Assembly (NCBI RefSeq): GCF_030398385.1
Contig: NZ_JAOAOQ010000012.1
Location: 86,915-150,914 of the forward strand
DNA from: Aquibium sp. ELW1220
GTDB taxonomy: Bacteria; Pseudomonadota; Alphaproteobacteria; Rhizobiales; Rhizobiaceae
DNA length: 64,000 bases
Reading direction: 5' to 3'
The translations under genes were made by a program, and so were the position numbers. Every line of letters starts with the position of its first letter. The stretch's first letter is position 1. This document shows positions 27,622-35,711 of the stretch, piece by piece. The notes beneath the pieces are model-generated. The model was given only the letters and a program-made list of their open reading frames with translations. It searched no databases and was not told where the DNA came from.

Positions 27622-28599
27622 ATGAAACTCGCCACCTACAAGGATGGAAGCCGGGACGGCCAGCTCTGGATCGTCAGCCGCGACCTGAGCATGGCCACGC
27701 CCGCCCATGGCATCGCGCCGACCCTGCGGGCGGCCCTCGAGGCCTGGGACAGCACGGCACCCGCGCTGCGCTCGCTGGCGGCCGATCTGGACGCCGGGCG
27801 TGTGGCCGGGGCGACGCCCTTCGATCCCGCACGCTGCATGGCGCCGCTGCCGCGCGCACCGGGCTGGCTCGACGGCTCGTCCTTCCTGCATCACGGCCGG
27901 CTGATGGAGAAGGCGTTCAACGCCCCGCCGATCCCCGATTTCGAGACCGTGCCGGTGGTCTACCAGGGCGGCAGCGACGACCTGCGCGGCCCGCGCGAGC
28001 CGATGCCCTTCGTCGCCGAGGAGCACCAGATCGACATGGAGGGCGAGTTCGGCTTGATCGTCGGCGACGTGCCGATGGGGACGACGCCGGAAAAGGCGCT
28101 GGATCACGTGCGCCTGCTCGTCCAGCTGAACGACTGGTCGCTGCGGAAGCTCGCGCCCTACGAGATGAGCCGCGGTTTCGGCTGGGTGCAGGCGAAGCCC
28201 TCGACCTCGTTTGCGCCGGTGGCGATCACGCCGGACGAACTGGGCGACGACTGGCGGGACGGCCGCATCCAGCTGCGGCTGCACGTCGCCATCAACGGCC
28301 GCGAGGTCGGACGGGCGCATGGCGGCGCGGCGGCTTTCTCGTTCGGCCGGCTGATCTCGCATTGCGCGGCGACGCGGCGGCTGTCGGCGGGGACCATCAT
28401 CGGCACGGGGACGGTGTCGAACGACGATCCGGAGGCCGGCTCGTCCTGCCTGTCGGAGGTGCGCGTTCTGGAAATCCTGCGCGACGGGGCGCCGAAGACG
28501 CCTTTCCTCTCCTTCGGCGACCGGGTGCAGATGCAGGCGCGGGCCGATGACGGCAGCACGCCCTTCGGCGCGCTCGACCAGGAGGTCGTGCGGGCCTGA
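27622..28599 (+). CDS. Fumarylacetoacetate hydrolase-family protein
   Basis: Protein of 325 residues with the FAH metal motif around EEHQIDMEGEFGLIVGDVP and the catalytic-loop region LNDWSLRKLAPYEMSRGFGWVQAKPSTSF, then TGTVSNDDPEAGSSCLSE. Starting MKLATYKDGSRDGQLWIVSRDL, it belongs to the longer FAH group that cleaves acylpyruvates or decarboxylates 4-oxalocrotonate-type ring-cleavage products. It follows the FAD monooxygenase by 126 bp and probably completes the pathway. The FAH fold also catalyses isomerisation, so the reaction is not fixed. Confidence 0.92.
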   Translation: MKLATYKDGSRDGQLWIVSRDLSMATPAHGIAPTLRAALEAWDSTAPALRSLAADLDAGRVAGATPFDPARCMAPLPRAPGWLDGSSFLHHGRLMEKAFNAPPIPDFETVPVVYQGGSDDLRGPREPMPFVAEEHQIDMEGEFGLIVGDVPMGTTPEKALDHVRLLVQLNDWSLRKLAPYEMSRGFGWVQAKPSTSFAPVAITPDELGDDWRDGRIQLRLHVAINGREVGRAHGGAAAFSFGRLISHCAATRRLSAGTIIGTGTVSNDDPEAGSSCLSEVRVLEILRDGAPKTPFLSFGDRVQMQARADDGSTPFGALDQEVVRA

Positions 28600-28611
28600 C
28601 GCACGGCCGCT

Positions 28612-28698
28612 AAAGCGTGTCGCGATCTTTCAGATTCGCTCCGCACGCTTCAGGTCTCTGTTCGCGCATATATCCCGAAACCGGTGCCCACTTTCGGG
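28612..28698. repeat. RIME-like rhizobial intergenic repeat
   Basis: Between convergent genes lies a sequence with two hairpins: AAGCGTG pairing with CACGCTT (28613-28650) and CCCGAAA pairing with TTTCGGG (28674-28698, ACCGGTGCCCAC-type loop). The wording resembles the dispersed palindromic repeats of Rhizobiales. It may also serve as a terminator for both flanking genes. Confidence 0.65.
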
Positions 28699-28707
28699 AG
28701 ACAGGCT

Positions 28708-29295
28708 TTATCTCGGGCCGGCGCAGACCACGAGGATCCGCGCGTCGTTCTCGCCGCTCGACGCGCAGAGATGGCCGCGCGAACTGTCGAAATAGATCGA
28801 ATCGCCCTGCTGGAGGACGACAGGGTCGCGGCCTTCGAGATGGACGGTGACCGCACCTTCCATGACGACGAGGAACTCCTGGCCGGGATGGCGGACGAAC
28901 TCGTCGAAGTCGAGGATGTCGTGCGCCTTCAGCGTGCCCATCATCGGGGTCATGGCCTTCTGCCACAACTCGGGAAACAGCATCTCGTAGACGTAGTTGC
29001 TCGTCTCCTGGCGGATGAACTCGCCCTTGCGGGCGACGGCGAAGGCGCCGTCCTCGAACCGGCTGCCCCGCGCGTCGAAGAACGCGGCCATGTCGGCGCC
29101 GAGGCCGTTCGCCAGTTGCGCCAGACGGTCGTAGGTCAGGGCGATCACGCCGCGCTCGGCCTTTGAAATAGTCGAGACCGCGAGGCCGGAACGCTCGGCG
29201 ACCTGCGCCAGGGTCCAGCCCTTGTCGCGTCTCAGCGCGCGGATGCGCTTTCCGAACTCGACCCGCTGGGTATCGGCCTTTTCCATCTGCAGCAT
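28708..29295 (-). CDS. XRE-cupin transcriptional regulator
   Basis: Regulator of 195 residues: an N-terminal XRE helix-turn-helix (FGKRIRALRRDKGWTLAQVAERSGLAVSTISKAERG) and a C-terminal cupin (PGQEFLVVMEGAVTVHLEGRDPVVLQQGDSIYFDSSRGH), the PuuR-like design that senses small metabolites such as amines or amino acids. ATG 29295 is used; ATG 29286 is possible. It is divergent from the D-amino-acid-oxidase-like operon, with two palindromes between the starts, so it most likely represses that operon. Confidence 0.93.
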   Translation of the reverse strand: MLQMEKADTQRVEFGKRIRALRRDKGWTLAQVAERSGLAVSTISKAERGVIALTYDRLAQLANGLGADMAAFFDARGSRFEDGAFAVARKGEFIRQETSNYVYEMLFPELWQKAMTPMMGTLKAHDILDFDEFVRHPGQEFLVVMEGAVTVHLEGRDPVVLQQGDSIYFDSSRGHLCASSGENDARILVVCAGPR

Positions 29296-29333
29296 GGTTC
29301 CGTTTTAGGGCCGACCACCCCGCGTGGAAAGTC

Positions 29334-29372
29334 ATTTTCCGATTGGAAAATGATCTTTTCCAATCGGAAAAT
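29334..29372. promoter_or_regulatory. Double palindromic operator for the XRE-cupin regulator
   Basis: Two copies of TTTTCC-N4-GGAAAA (TTTTCCGATTGGAAAA at 29335-29350 and TTTTCCAATCGGAAAA at 29356-29371) are themselves exact inverted copies, forming 17-bp perfect arms around a 5-bp spacer. Their centres are 21 bp apart, two helical turns, which suits two dimers on one face. They lie between the divergent starts of the regulator and the oxidase operon. Confidence 0.85.
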
Positions 29373-29405
29373 CGATGCTAGCTTTCTGTCCCGAAGGGGA
29401 TGGGG

Positions 29406-30545
29406 ATGGCTGACGACCTCTACGACATCATCGTGATCGGCGCAGGCATGGCGGGTGCGTCGGTAGCGGCAGAGCTCGCCGTGGGACGGCGCATCCTCCT
29501 GCTCGAGGCCGAGAGCCGGCCCGGCTACCATACGACCGGCCGCTCCGCGGCACTGTTCACCGCCGCCTACGGCCCACCGGTGATCCGGGCGCTGTCCCGC
29601 GCTTCGCTGCCCTTCTACCGCAATCCGCAAAGCCCCTTCGTGACGCATCCGCTGCTGAAGGATCGCGGCGTGCTCTTCATCGCCCGGAGCGACCAGGCGC
29701 GCGGGATGGCCGAACTCGTGTCGGAACTCGGCGACGCCGTGCGCCCGATCGATCCCGAAGCGGCGCAGGCGCAGATGCCGCTGTTGCGGCGGGGGCACGT
29801 CGCCCAGGCGGTGATGGACGATTCCGCCGCCGACATCGACGTGGACGCGCTGCACCAGCACTACCTCAAGTCGCTGCAGGCGACGGGCGGAGTGGTGCGG
29901 ACCCACGCCGGCGTGACGGCGCTCGGCCGGGTCGGGGGCGACTGGGTCGTGGAGACGCGGGCCGGGCGCTTCCGCGCGGCCGTCGTGGTCAACGCGGCAG
30001 GCGCCTGGGCCGACGAGATCGCCGCCATGGCCGGCGTCGCCCGCATCGGCCTGGTGCCGAAGCGCCGCACCGCGGTGCTGATCGATCCGCCGGCAGGCGC
30101 CACGCCCGACCATCCCGCGATCTGGCCGGCCGTCGTCGACGTCGACGAGCAGTTCTACATCAAGCCCGATGCCGGCAAGCTGCTGATCTCGCCGGCCGAC
30201 GAGACGCCGTCCGCGCCCTGCGACGCGCAGCCGGAAGAACTCGACGTCGCCATCTGCATCGACCGCATCGAGACCGCCTTCGACATTTCGGTGCGGCGGA
30301 TCGAGCACAAATGGGCCGGCCTTCGCTCCTTCGTCGCCGACAAGGCCCCCGTCGCCGGCTATGCCCCCGACGCGCCGGGCTTCTTCTGGCTGGCGGGGCA
30401 GGGCGGCTACGGCATCCAGAGCGCTCCGGCCCTGTCGCGCACCGCGGCTGCGCTCGTGCTCGGGCGGGCGGTGCCGGACGACGTCGCCGCGGAAGGCGTC
30501 GAGCCCTGGATGCTCGGGGCGGAACGCCTGGGGGGCGCGGCATGA
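29406..30545 (+). CDS. FAD-dependent amino acid/glycine oxidase-like protein (DAO family)
   Basis: Flavoenzyme of about 379 residues. The N-terminal FAD site is DIIVIGAGMAGASVAAELA, followed by the DAO-type GYHTTGRSAALFTAAYG loop. The C-terminal VNAAGAWADEIAAMAG and FFWLAGQGGYGIQSAPALS segments are standard for glycine/D-amino acid oxidases and dehydrogenases. ATG 29406 is preferred for spacing from AAGGGG; ATG 29400 would add two residues. First gene of an operon with a TRAP transporter, M81 peptidase, hydrolase and ornithine-cyclodeaminase homologue. Oxidative deamination of an imported amino acid or imino acid is likely. Confidence 0.92.
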   Translation: MADDLYDIIVIGAGMAGASVAAELAVGRRILLLEAESRPGYHTTGRSAALFTAAYGPPVIRALSRASLPFYRNPQSPFVTHPLLKDRGVLFIARSDQARGMAELVSELGDAVRPIDPEAAQAQMPLLRRGHVAQAVMDDSAADIDVDALHQHYLKSLQATGGVVRTHAGVTALGRVGGDWVVETRAGRFRAAVVVNAAGAWADEIAAMAGVARIGLVPKRRTAVLIDPPAGATPDHPAIWPAVVDVDEQFYIKPDAGKLLISPADETPSAPCDAQPEELDVAICIDRIETAFDISVRRIEHKWAGLRSFVADKAPVAGYAPDAPGFFWLAGQGGYGIQSAPALSRTAAALVLGRAVPDDVAAEGVEPWMLGAERLGGAA

Positions 30546-31831
30546 TCTGGCTGGTGCCGATCATCGGCGTTCTGCTGCTGGGCTCCGGCCTTGCCATCGC
30601 CTACGTCATCGGCGCCGCTGCCGTGCTGGCCTTCGTCGCGACCGACAACACGCGCTACCTGGCGGTCCTGCCGCAGCAGATCTTCTCGAAGATCGACGTC
30701 TTCGCGCTCATGGCCATGCCGCTGTTCATCCTGGCCGGCGAACTGATGAACCGCGGCGGCATCACGCGGGTGCTGATCGACCTGGCGATGGCGATGGTGG
30801 GGCGGCTGCGCGGCGGGCTCGGCCACGTCAACATCATGACCAGCGTCTTCTTCGCCGGCATCTCCGGCTCGGCCGTGGCCGACGCCGCGGCCGTGTCCAA
30901 CACTCTGGTGCCGGCCATGCGCGAACGCGGCTACGGGCTGGAATATGCGGCAGCCATCACCGCCGCCTCGTCGATCATCGGCCCGATCATTCCGCCTTCG
31001 ATCATCCTGATCTTCTACGGCGCGCTGATGAGCACGTCGGTGACGGCGCTGTTCATTGCCGGCATCGTCCCCGGCCTGCTGCTCGCGGCCGCGCTGATGG
31101 TGCTCAACGCCATCTTCGCGCGGACCCAGAACCATCCGCGGCTGGAGAGGCACGAGGTGCCGGCCTTCTTCCCGGCGCTCCTCCATGCGCTGCCCGCGCT
31201 GCTGGTGCCGGCCATCATCCTCGGCGGCATCGTCTTCGGCATCATGACGCCGACCGAGGCCGCTGCCGTCGCGGTCGCCGTCGCCTGGCTCGGCGGACGC
31301 TACTACGAGCGTCTCGCCCTGAGCGAGGTGTGGCAGGCCTTTCGCCGCACCGCGATGCTGTCGGGCGCCATCTTCCTCCTGATCGCAGCGGTTTCGGCGC
31401 TTGGCCATCTCAGCGCGCTGGAACGCATTCCCGAAGCGATTTCCGAACTCGTGCGCGACATGGGGCTTGGGCCGGTTGGCTTCATGATCGCCATCAACGT
31501 GCTGTTTCTGCTGGCGGGCATGATCCTCGACATTCCGGTGGCGCTGGCGCTGCTCGTGCCGCTGCTGGCGCCGACCGCGCTGGCTCAGGGCGCCGATCCG
31601 GTTCACCTGGGGATCGTTCTCTGCTTCAATCTGTGCATCGGACTGGTGTCGCCGCCGCTGGGCGGCTGCCTGATCATGGTCGCGACGGTGACCGGGATCA
31701 ACTACTGGCGCCTGGCGCGGGCTGTGCTGCCCTTCGTCGCCGTGCAGATCCTCGTGCTGGCGCTGCTGATCGCGGTACCCGAGCTCAGCCTGGCGCTGCC
31801 GCGTGCCTTCGGGCTGGTCGGCGGAGGGTGA
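30542..31831 (+). CDS. TRAP transporter large permease (DctM)
   Basis: Membrane protein of 429 residues with about twelve hydrophobic segments. DctM hallmarks: FALMAMPLFILAGELMNRGGI near residue 55, ITAASSIIGPIIPPSIILIFYG in the middle, and a second repeat NLCIGLVSPPLGGCLIM. ATG 30542 overlaps the upstream stop by 4 bp, so it is coupled to the oxidase gene. It is unusual that receptor and small subunit follow the large subunit. Confidence 0.94.
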   Translation: MIWLVPIIGVLLLGSGLAIAYVIGAAAVLAFVATDNTRYLAVLPQQIFSKIDVFALMAMPLFILAGELMNRGGITRVLIDLAMAMVGRLRGGLGHVNIMTSVFFAGISGSAVADAAAVSNTLVPAMRERGYGLEYAAAITAASSIIGPIIPPSIILIFYGALMSTSVTALFIAGIVPGLLLAAALMVLNAIFARTQNHPRLERHEVPAFFPALLHALPALLVPAIILGGIVFGIMTPTEAAAVAVAVAWLGGRYYERLALSEVWQAFRRTAMLSGAIFLLIAAVSALGHLSALERIPEAISELVRDMGLGPVGFMIAINVLFLLAGMILDIPVALALLVPLLAPTALAQGADPVHLGIVLCFNLCIGLVSPPLGGCLIMVATVTGINYWRLARAVLPFVAVQILVLALLIAVPELSLALPRAFGLVGGG

Positions 31832-31881
31832 CGGCCATTCCGATCCAGTGGGACTTCAACAACGACAACGGGAGAACATCG

Positions 31882-32853
31882 ATGAGACGTCTTGCATTTC
31901 TTGCCGCGATCGGAGCCGCGCTGGCCCTGACGCCGGCCGCCTTCGCGCAGGTGAAGGTCTCGCTCGACAGCCCGCCGGATCTCAGCGGTTCCGGCAGCTA
32001 CGTCTGGGCGCACGCCTTCGTGGAACACATGAACGCCAACGGCCTGAAGGCCGAGGAATTCCAGCGCGGCGCGCTCGGCAACGACGACGAAGTGTTCGAC
32101 CAGGTCAGCCAGGGCCTCGTCGAGGTGGCGCTGGCGCCGCTCAACATCGTCGGGTCGCTGGACAAGCTGATCTACGGGCTGCGCCTGCCCTATTTCTTCG
32201 CCGACATAGAAGAGGTCGACAAGGCGCTCTACGAGGGCGGCATGCTCGAGAAGATCAATGCGGGCACGACGCCGGGCGGCGTCCGCGTCGCGGCGATGAC
32301 GACGGTCGGTCCGGCGAGCGGCATCTTCAACACCAAGCGCAAGGTCGAAAAGGTCGCCGACATGGCCGGGCTCAGGATGCGCGCGCTCGACGAGAGCCAG
32401 ATCGAGCTCTACGAGGCCTGGGGCGCGGCGGGTACCGTCGTCAACTGGGCCGAGGTGCCGAACGCGCTGCAGACCGGCGTCGCCGACGGCTATCTCAACC
32501 CGGCCTTCGTGCCGCTGCTGTTCGGCCACACCGACTTCATCAAGCACTTCACCGACGCGGCCGTGTCGCCGTCGCTGCGTATCGTGATCATGTCGGAGCA
32601 GTGGTACGAGGGACTTTCGGAGGCGGATCGCACGATCGTCGACGGCGCCATCGCGGCGGCCGACAAGGCCAATCGCGACTGGCTCGGCACGCAGGGCGGC
32701 GTCATCGACAAGCTGAAGGAAGCGGGCGTCGAGGTCGTCGAACTGTCCGAGGAGGCCCGCGCGGAGTTCCGCAAGGCGTCCGAGCCGACCTACCAGAGCG
32801 GCCTGATCACCGACGAGCAGCTCGCCGAATGGCGCAAGGCCAAGGGCGAGTAA
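31882..32853 (+). CDS. TRAP transporter substrate-binding protein (DctP)
   Basis: Periplasmic receptor of 323 residues with signal peptide MRRLAFLAAIGAALALTPAAFA cut before QVKV. DctP features: EEFQRGALGNDDEVFDQVSQG, the central DMAGLRMRALDESQIELYEAWGA and NWAEVPNALQTGVADGYLNP, where the conserved receptor Arg (here in RMRAL) binds a ligand carboxylate. GGGAGAA precedes ATG 31882. Ligand probably an amino acid derivative given the operon's enzymes. Confidence 0.93.
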   Translation: MRRLAFLAAIGAALALTPAAFAQVKVSLDSPPDLSGSGSYVWAHAFVEHMNANGLKAEEFQRGALGNDDEVFDQVSQGLVEVALAPLNIVGSLDKLIYGLRLPYFFADIEEVDKALYEGGMLEKINAGTTPGGVRVAAMTTVGPASGIFNTKRKVEKVADMAGLRMRALDESQIELYEAWGAAGTVVNWAEVPNALQTGVADGYLNPAFVPLLFGHTDFIKHFTDAAVSPSLRIVIMSEQWYEGLSEADRTIVDGAIAAADKANRDWLGTQGGVIDKLKEAGVEVVELSEEARAEFRKASEPTYQSGLITDEQLAEWRKAKGE

Positions 32854-32858
32854 CGATC

Positions 32859-33407
32859 ATGCAGACCCTCGCCATGGGCCTCGACCGCCTGTCGGCGAGG
32901 ATCGACCGCATCGCGATGGTGCTCGCGGTGGCGGCGATCGGCATCATGCTGGGCGCCGCGCTGTGGCAGACGGTGGCGCGCTACATGTTCAACTCGCCGC
33001 CGATCTGGACGGAAGAACTGGCGCGGCGCGCCATGGTGTGGGCGGGCATGTTGGGTGCGTCCTGCGCCTTTCGCGCCGGCGCCAACCCGATGCTGTTTCC
33101 GGGGATGCTGAAGATCCGCGGCGGTACGGGCGTCGTCCTGTCGCTGCTGCGCGCGGCGGGCGTCGTCGTGTTCGTCGGGCCGGTGCTCTGGTTCTGCGTC
33201 TTCGCGCCGGGCATGAACCTCGCGCGCGGTTTTCTGGGGCGCAGCCTCGAGCGCCAGGCCGAGATGCTCGGCGTTCCGATGATCTGGTTCACCGCGGCGG
33301 TTCCCGTCGCGCTCGCCATCATCCTCATCCACATGCTTGCCGTGCTGGCGTCGGAGCTTGCCGCCCGCAACGAAACCGCCCCTGCCGACGAAACGAGTGA
33401 GACTTGA
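32859..33407 (+). CDS. TRAP transporter small permease (DctQ)
   Basis: Membrane protein of 182 residues with four hydrophobic segments. The DctQ pattern ALWQTVARYMFNSPPIWTEELARRAMVW is clear. It starts 5 bp after the receptor stop. With the DctM and DctP genes just upstream it completes the tripartite importer. Confidence 0.92.
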   Translation: MQTLAMGLDRLSARIDRIAMVLAVAAIGIMLGAALWQTVARYMFNSPPIWTEELARRAMVWAGMLGASCAFRAGANPMLFPGMLKIRGGTGVVLSLLRAAGVVVFVGPVLWFCVFAPGMNLARGFLGRSLERQAEMLGVPMIWFTAAVPVALAIILIHMLAVLASELAARNETAPADETSET

Positions 33408-33411
33408 TCGA

Positions 33412-34863
33412 ATGAAGCTGTTCATCGCGGGCCTGAGCACCGAAACCAACTCGTTCTCGCCCTTGCCGACCGGTATGCTGAGCTTCGCGGAGGCCGGCAT
33501 CCGCCATGGCGACGCGACACGCTATCCGAAGGAATATTTCACCGCGCCGCTGCACATCTGGCGCGCGCTGGCCGAGGCGCGGGGCTGGGAGGTCGTGGAA
33601 TCGCTTTCCGCCCACGCCCAGCCGGCCGGCCTGACGGTGCGCTCGGTCTACGAGGGCTTCCGCGACGAGATCGCGGCGGACCTTGCCCGCTGCGGCGGCG
33701 CCGACATCGTGCTCCTGGCGCTGCATGGGGCGATGATCGCCGACGGCTACGACGATTGCGAGGGCGACCTGATCGCCCATTGCCGCCAGGCATCGCCCGA
33801 TGCGGTGATCGGCGGCCTGCTCGACCCGCACTGCCACCTGACGGAGACGATGCTGACCAAGGCCTCGCTGCTGGTCTGCTTCAAGGAGTATCCGCATGTC
33901 GACATCCCCGAACGGGCGGACGACCTGTTCCGGCTGGCGGCGGAAACCGCCGAAGCGAAAATCCGGCCGGTCATGCGCGATTTCGACTGCCGCATGATCC
34001 TGGCGATGCCGACGCCGAAGGGACCGATGCGCGATTTCGTGGATGCCATGAGCGCGCGGGAGGGCAGTGGCGGCATCCTGTCGCTGTCGATCGCGCACGG
34101 CTTCCCGTGGGGCGACCACGAGCGGACCGGCGCGCGTGCGCTGGCGATCGTGGACGGCGACGCAAAGAGGGCGCAGTCCGTGGCCGAGGAACTCGGCCGC
34201 TCGCTCTATGCGATCCGCCACCAGCTGCTGCCCGACATGGCCGACATCGCGCGGGCGCTCGACGAGGCGCAGGCCGAGCCGCGCGGCCCGATCGTGCTCG
34301 CCGACGTCTCCGACAATCCCGGCGGCGGCGCGCCGTCCGACGCGACGTTCCTGCTTCGGGCGATGATCGAGCGCGGGATGACATCGGTGGCGACCGGCCT
34401 GTTCTGGGACCCGGTGGCGGTGCGCATCTGCCGCGAGGCGGGGGAGGGCGCGACCCTGTCCCTGAGGCTCGGCGGCAAGTGCGGACCGATGTCGGGCGAT
34501 CCGCTCGACCTCGTGGTGACGGTGCGCAAATGTGCGTCCGGACTTACCCAGCGCTTCGGCACGCTGCCGGCGCCGATGGGCGAGGCGGTGTGGGTGGAGG
34601 CTGACGGCATCGACATCGTGATCAACGACGTGCGCGGCCAGACCTTCCACCCCGAGGCCTTCGAGCAGCTCGGCATCGTGCTCTCGGAGCGGCGCTATGT
34701 CTGCGTCAAGTCGTCGAACCACTACCAGGCCGGCTTCAACCCGATCGCCGCGAAGGTGATCCCGGTCGCCACGCCCGGCTCGATCACGCCCGACTACGCC
34801 AACATCCCCTACACGAAGCGCGCCCGAGACTACTGGCCAGCCGTACCGGATCCCCTGTCATGA
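33412..34863 (+). CDS. M81-family metallopeptidase (MlrC-like)
   Basis: Protein of 483 residues matching the two-domain M81/MlrC family: N-terminal ALHGAMIADGYDDCEGDLI and the probable metal site in GGLLDPHCHLTETM, then the C-terminal domain (VVVTVRK region to SSNHYQAGFNPIA). The start MKLFIAGLSTETNSFSPLPT is typical. MlrC cleaves linear peptides of microcystin, but most homologues sit in transport operons for amino acids or small amides with no relation to microcystin. Here it may hydrolyse an imported dipeptide-like or N-acyl compound. Start ATG 33412 is the first after the DctQ stop. Confidence 0.92.
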   Translation: MKLFIAGLSTETNSFSPLPTGMLSFAEAGIRHGDATRYPKEYFTAPLHIWRALAEARGWEVVESLSAHAQPAGLTVRSVYEGFRDEIAADLARCGGADIVLLALHGAMIADGYDDCEGDLIAHCRQASPDAVIGGLLDPHCHLTETMLTKASLLVCFKEYPHVDIPERADDLFRLAAETAEAKIRPVMRDFDCRMILAMPTPKGPMRDFVDAMSAREGSGGILSLSIAHGFPWGDHERTGARALAIVDGDAKRAQSVAEELGRSLYAIRHQLLPDMADIARALDEAQAEPRGPIVLADVSDNPGGGAPSDATFLLRAMIERGMTSVATGLFWDPVAVRICREAGEGATLSLRLGGKCGPMSGDPLDLVVTVRKCASGLTQRFGTLPAPMGEAVWVEADGIDIVINDVRGQTFHPEAFEQLGIVLSERRYVCVKSSNHYQAGFNPIAAKVIPVATPGSITPDYANIPYTKRARDYWPAVPDPLS

Positions 34864-35711
34864 CCAATCCTCTGATCCAATCCCGCGATGCGTTCGCGGC
34901 ACGCCATCCCGAGCAGCGGGCGGTTCTCGGCGGCCGGGACTGGGGATATCGCGACGTCGGCAAGGGTCCGGTGCTGGTCCTGATCCCGGGAACGCTCGGC
35001 CGCGGCGACATCTTCTGGAACCAGATCGAAGCGCTCTCCGACCGGCTGCGTCTCGTGGCGGTGAGCTATCCCGACAGCGGCGGCGTCGTCGACTGGGCGC
35101 AGGACCTTCTCGCCTTGTTCGGCCGGCTCGGCATCGGCCGCGCGACGGTGCTCGGCAGCTCGCTCGGCGGCTATCTGGCGCAGCAGATCGCGGGCGTCGC
35201 GCCCGAGCGCGTGGAGGCGCTCGTCGCCGCGAACACGCTGCATTCGGCGGAAGGGATCAAGGAGCGTCCGCCCTATTCGCTCGATCTCCTGGCCGCGCCG
35301 ATCGGAGAGCTCCGCGCGGGGTTCGGGACGGGGATGGAAATCTGGCGCAAGGCGCATCCCGACCAGAGCGACCTCGTCGACCTGCTTTTGCAGGAGGCGG
35401 GCGGGCGGATCCTCGAACCGGAACTGCGCGCGCGGCTCAATGCCCTGAAGACGGCGCAGGAGCTGCCGCCGATGGGCCTGCCCGGCGACCGGATCTTCAC
35501 CGTGGAAGCCGACGACGACCCGCTGATCCCGCCCCAGATGCGCGCGGCGGTGCGGGCGCGGCTGCGGCCGGCCGTCGCCTACCGCTACCTGCAGGGCGGG
35601 CACTTCCCCTATATCGCCCGGCCGGCGCTCTACACCGCGATGCTGGAGCAGATCATGGGCCTCGACGTGACCGGTCACGACTGGGGCACGGCGGCGGAAC
35701 GCAGCGCATGA
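34860..35711 (+). CDS. Alpha/beta hydrolase
   Basis: Hydrolase of 283 residues with nucleophile Ser in LGSSLGGYLAQQIA (about residue 101), an oxyanion region LVLIPGTLGRGDIFW, and a late His in LQGGHFPYIARPA. The ATGA overlap couples it to the M81 gene, and its stop overlaps the next start likewise. Probably an esterase or amidase of the same pathway. The fold resembles the maspardin-type group; the substrate is not predicted. Confidence 0.9.
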   Translation: MTNPLIQSRDAFAARHPEQRAVLGGRDWGYRDVGKGPVLVLIPGTLGRGDIFWNQIEALSDRLRLVAVSYPDSGGVVDWAQDLLALFGRLGIGRATVLGSSLGGYLAQQIAGVAPERVEALVAANTLHSAEGIKERPPYSLDLLAAPIGELRAGFGTGMEIWRKAHPDQSDLVDLLLQEAGGRILEPELRARLNALKTAQELPPMGLPGDRIFTVEADDDPLIPPQMRAAVRARLRPAVAYRYLQGGHFPYIARPALYTAMLEQIMGLDVTGHDWGTAAERSA

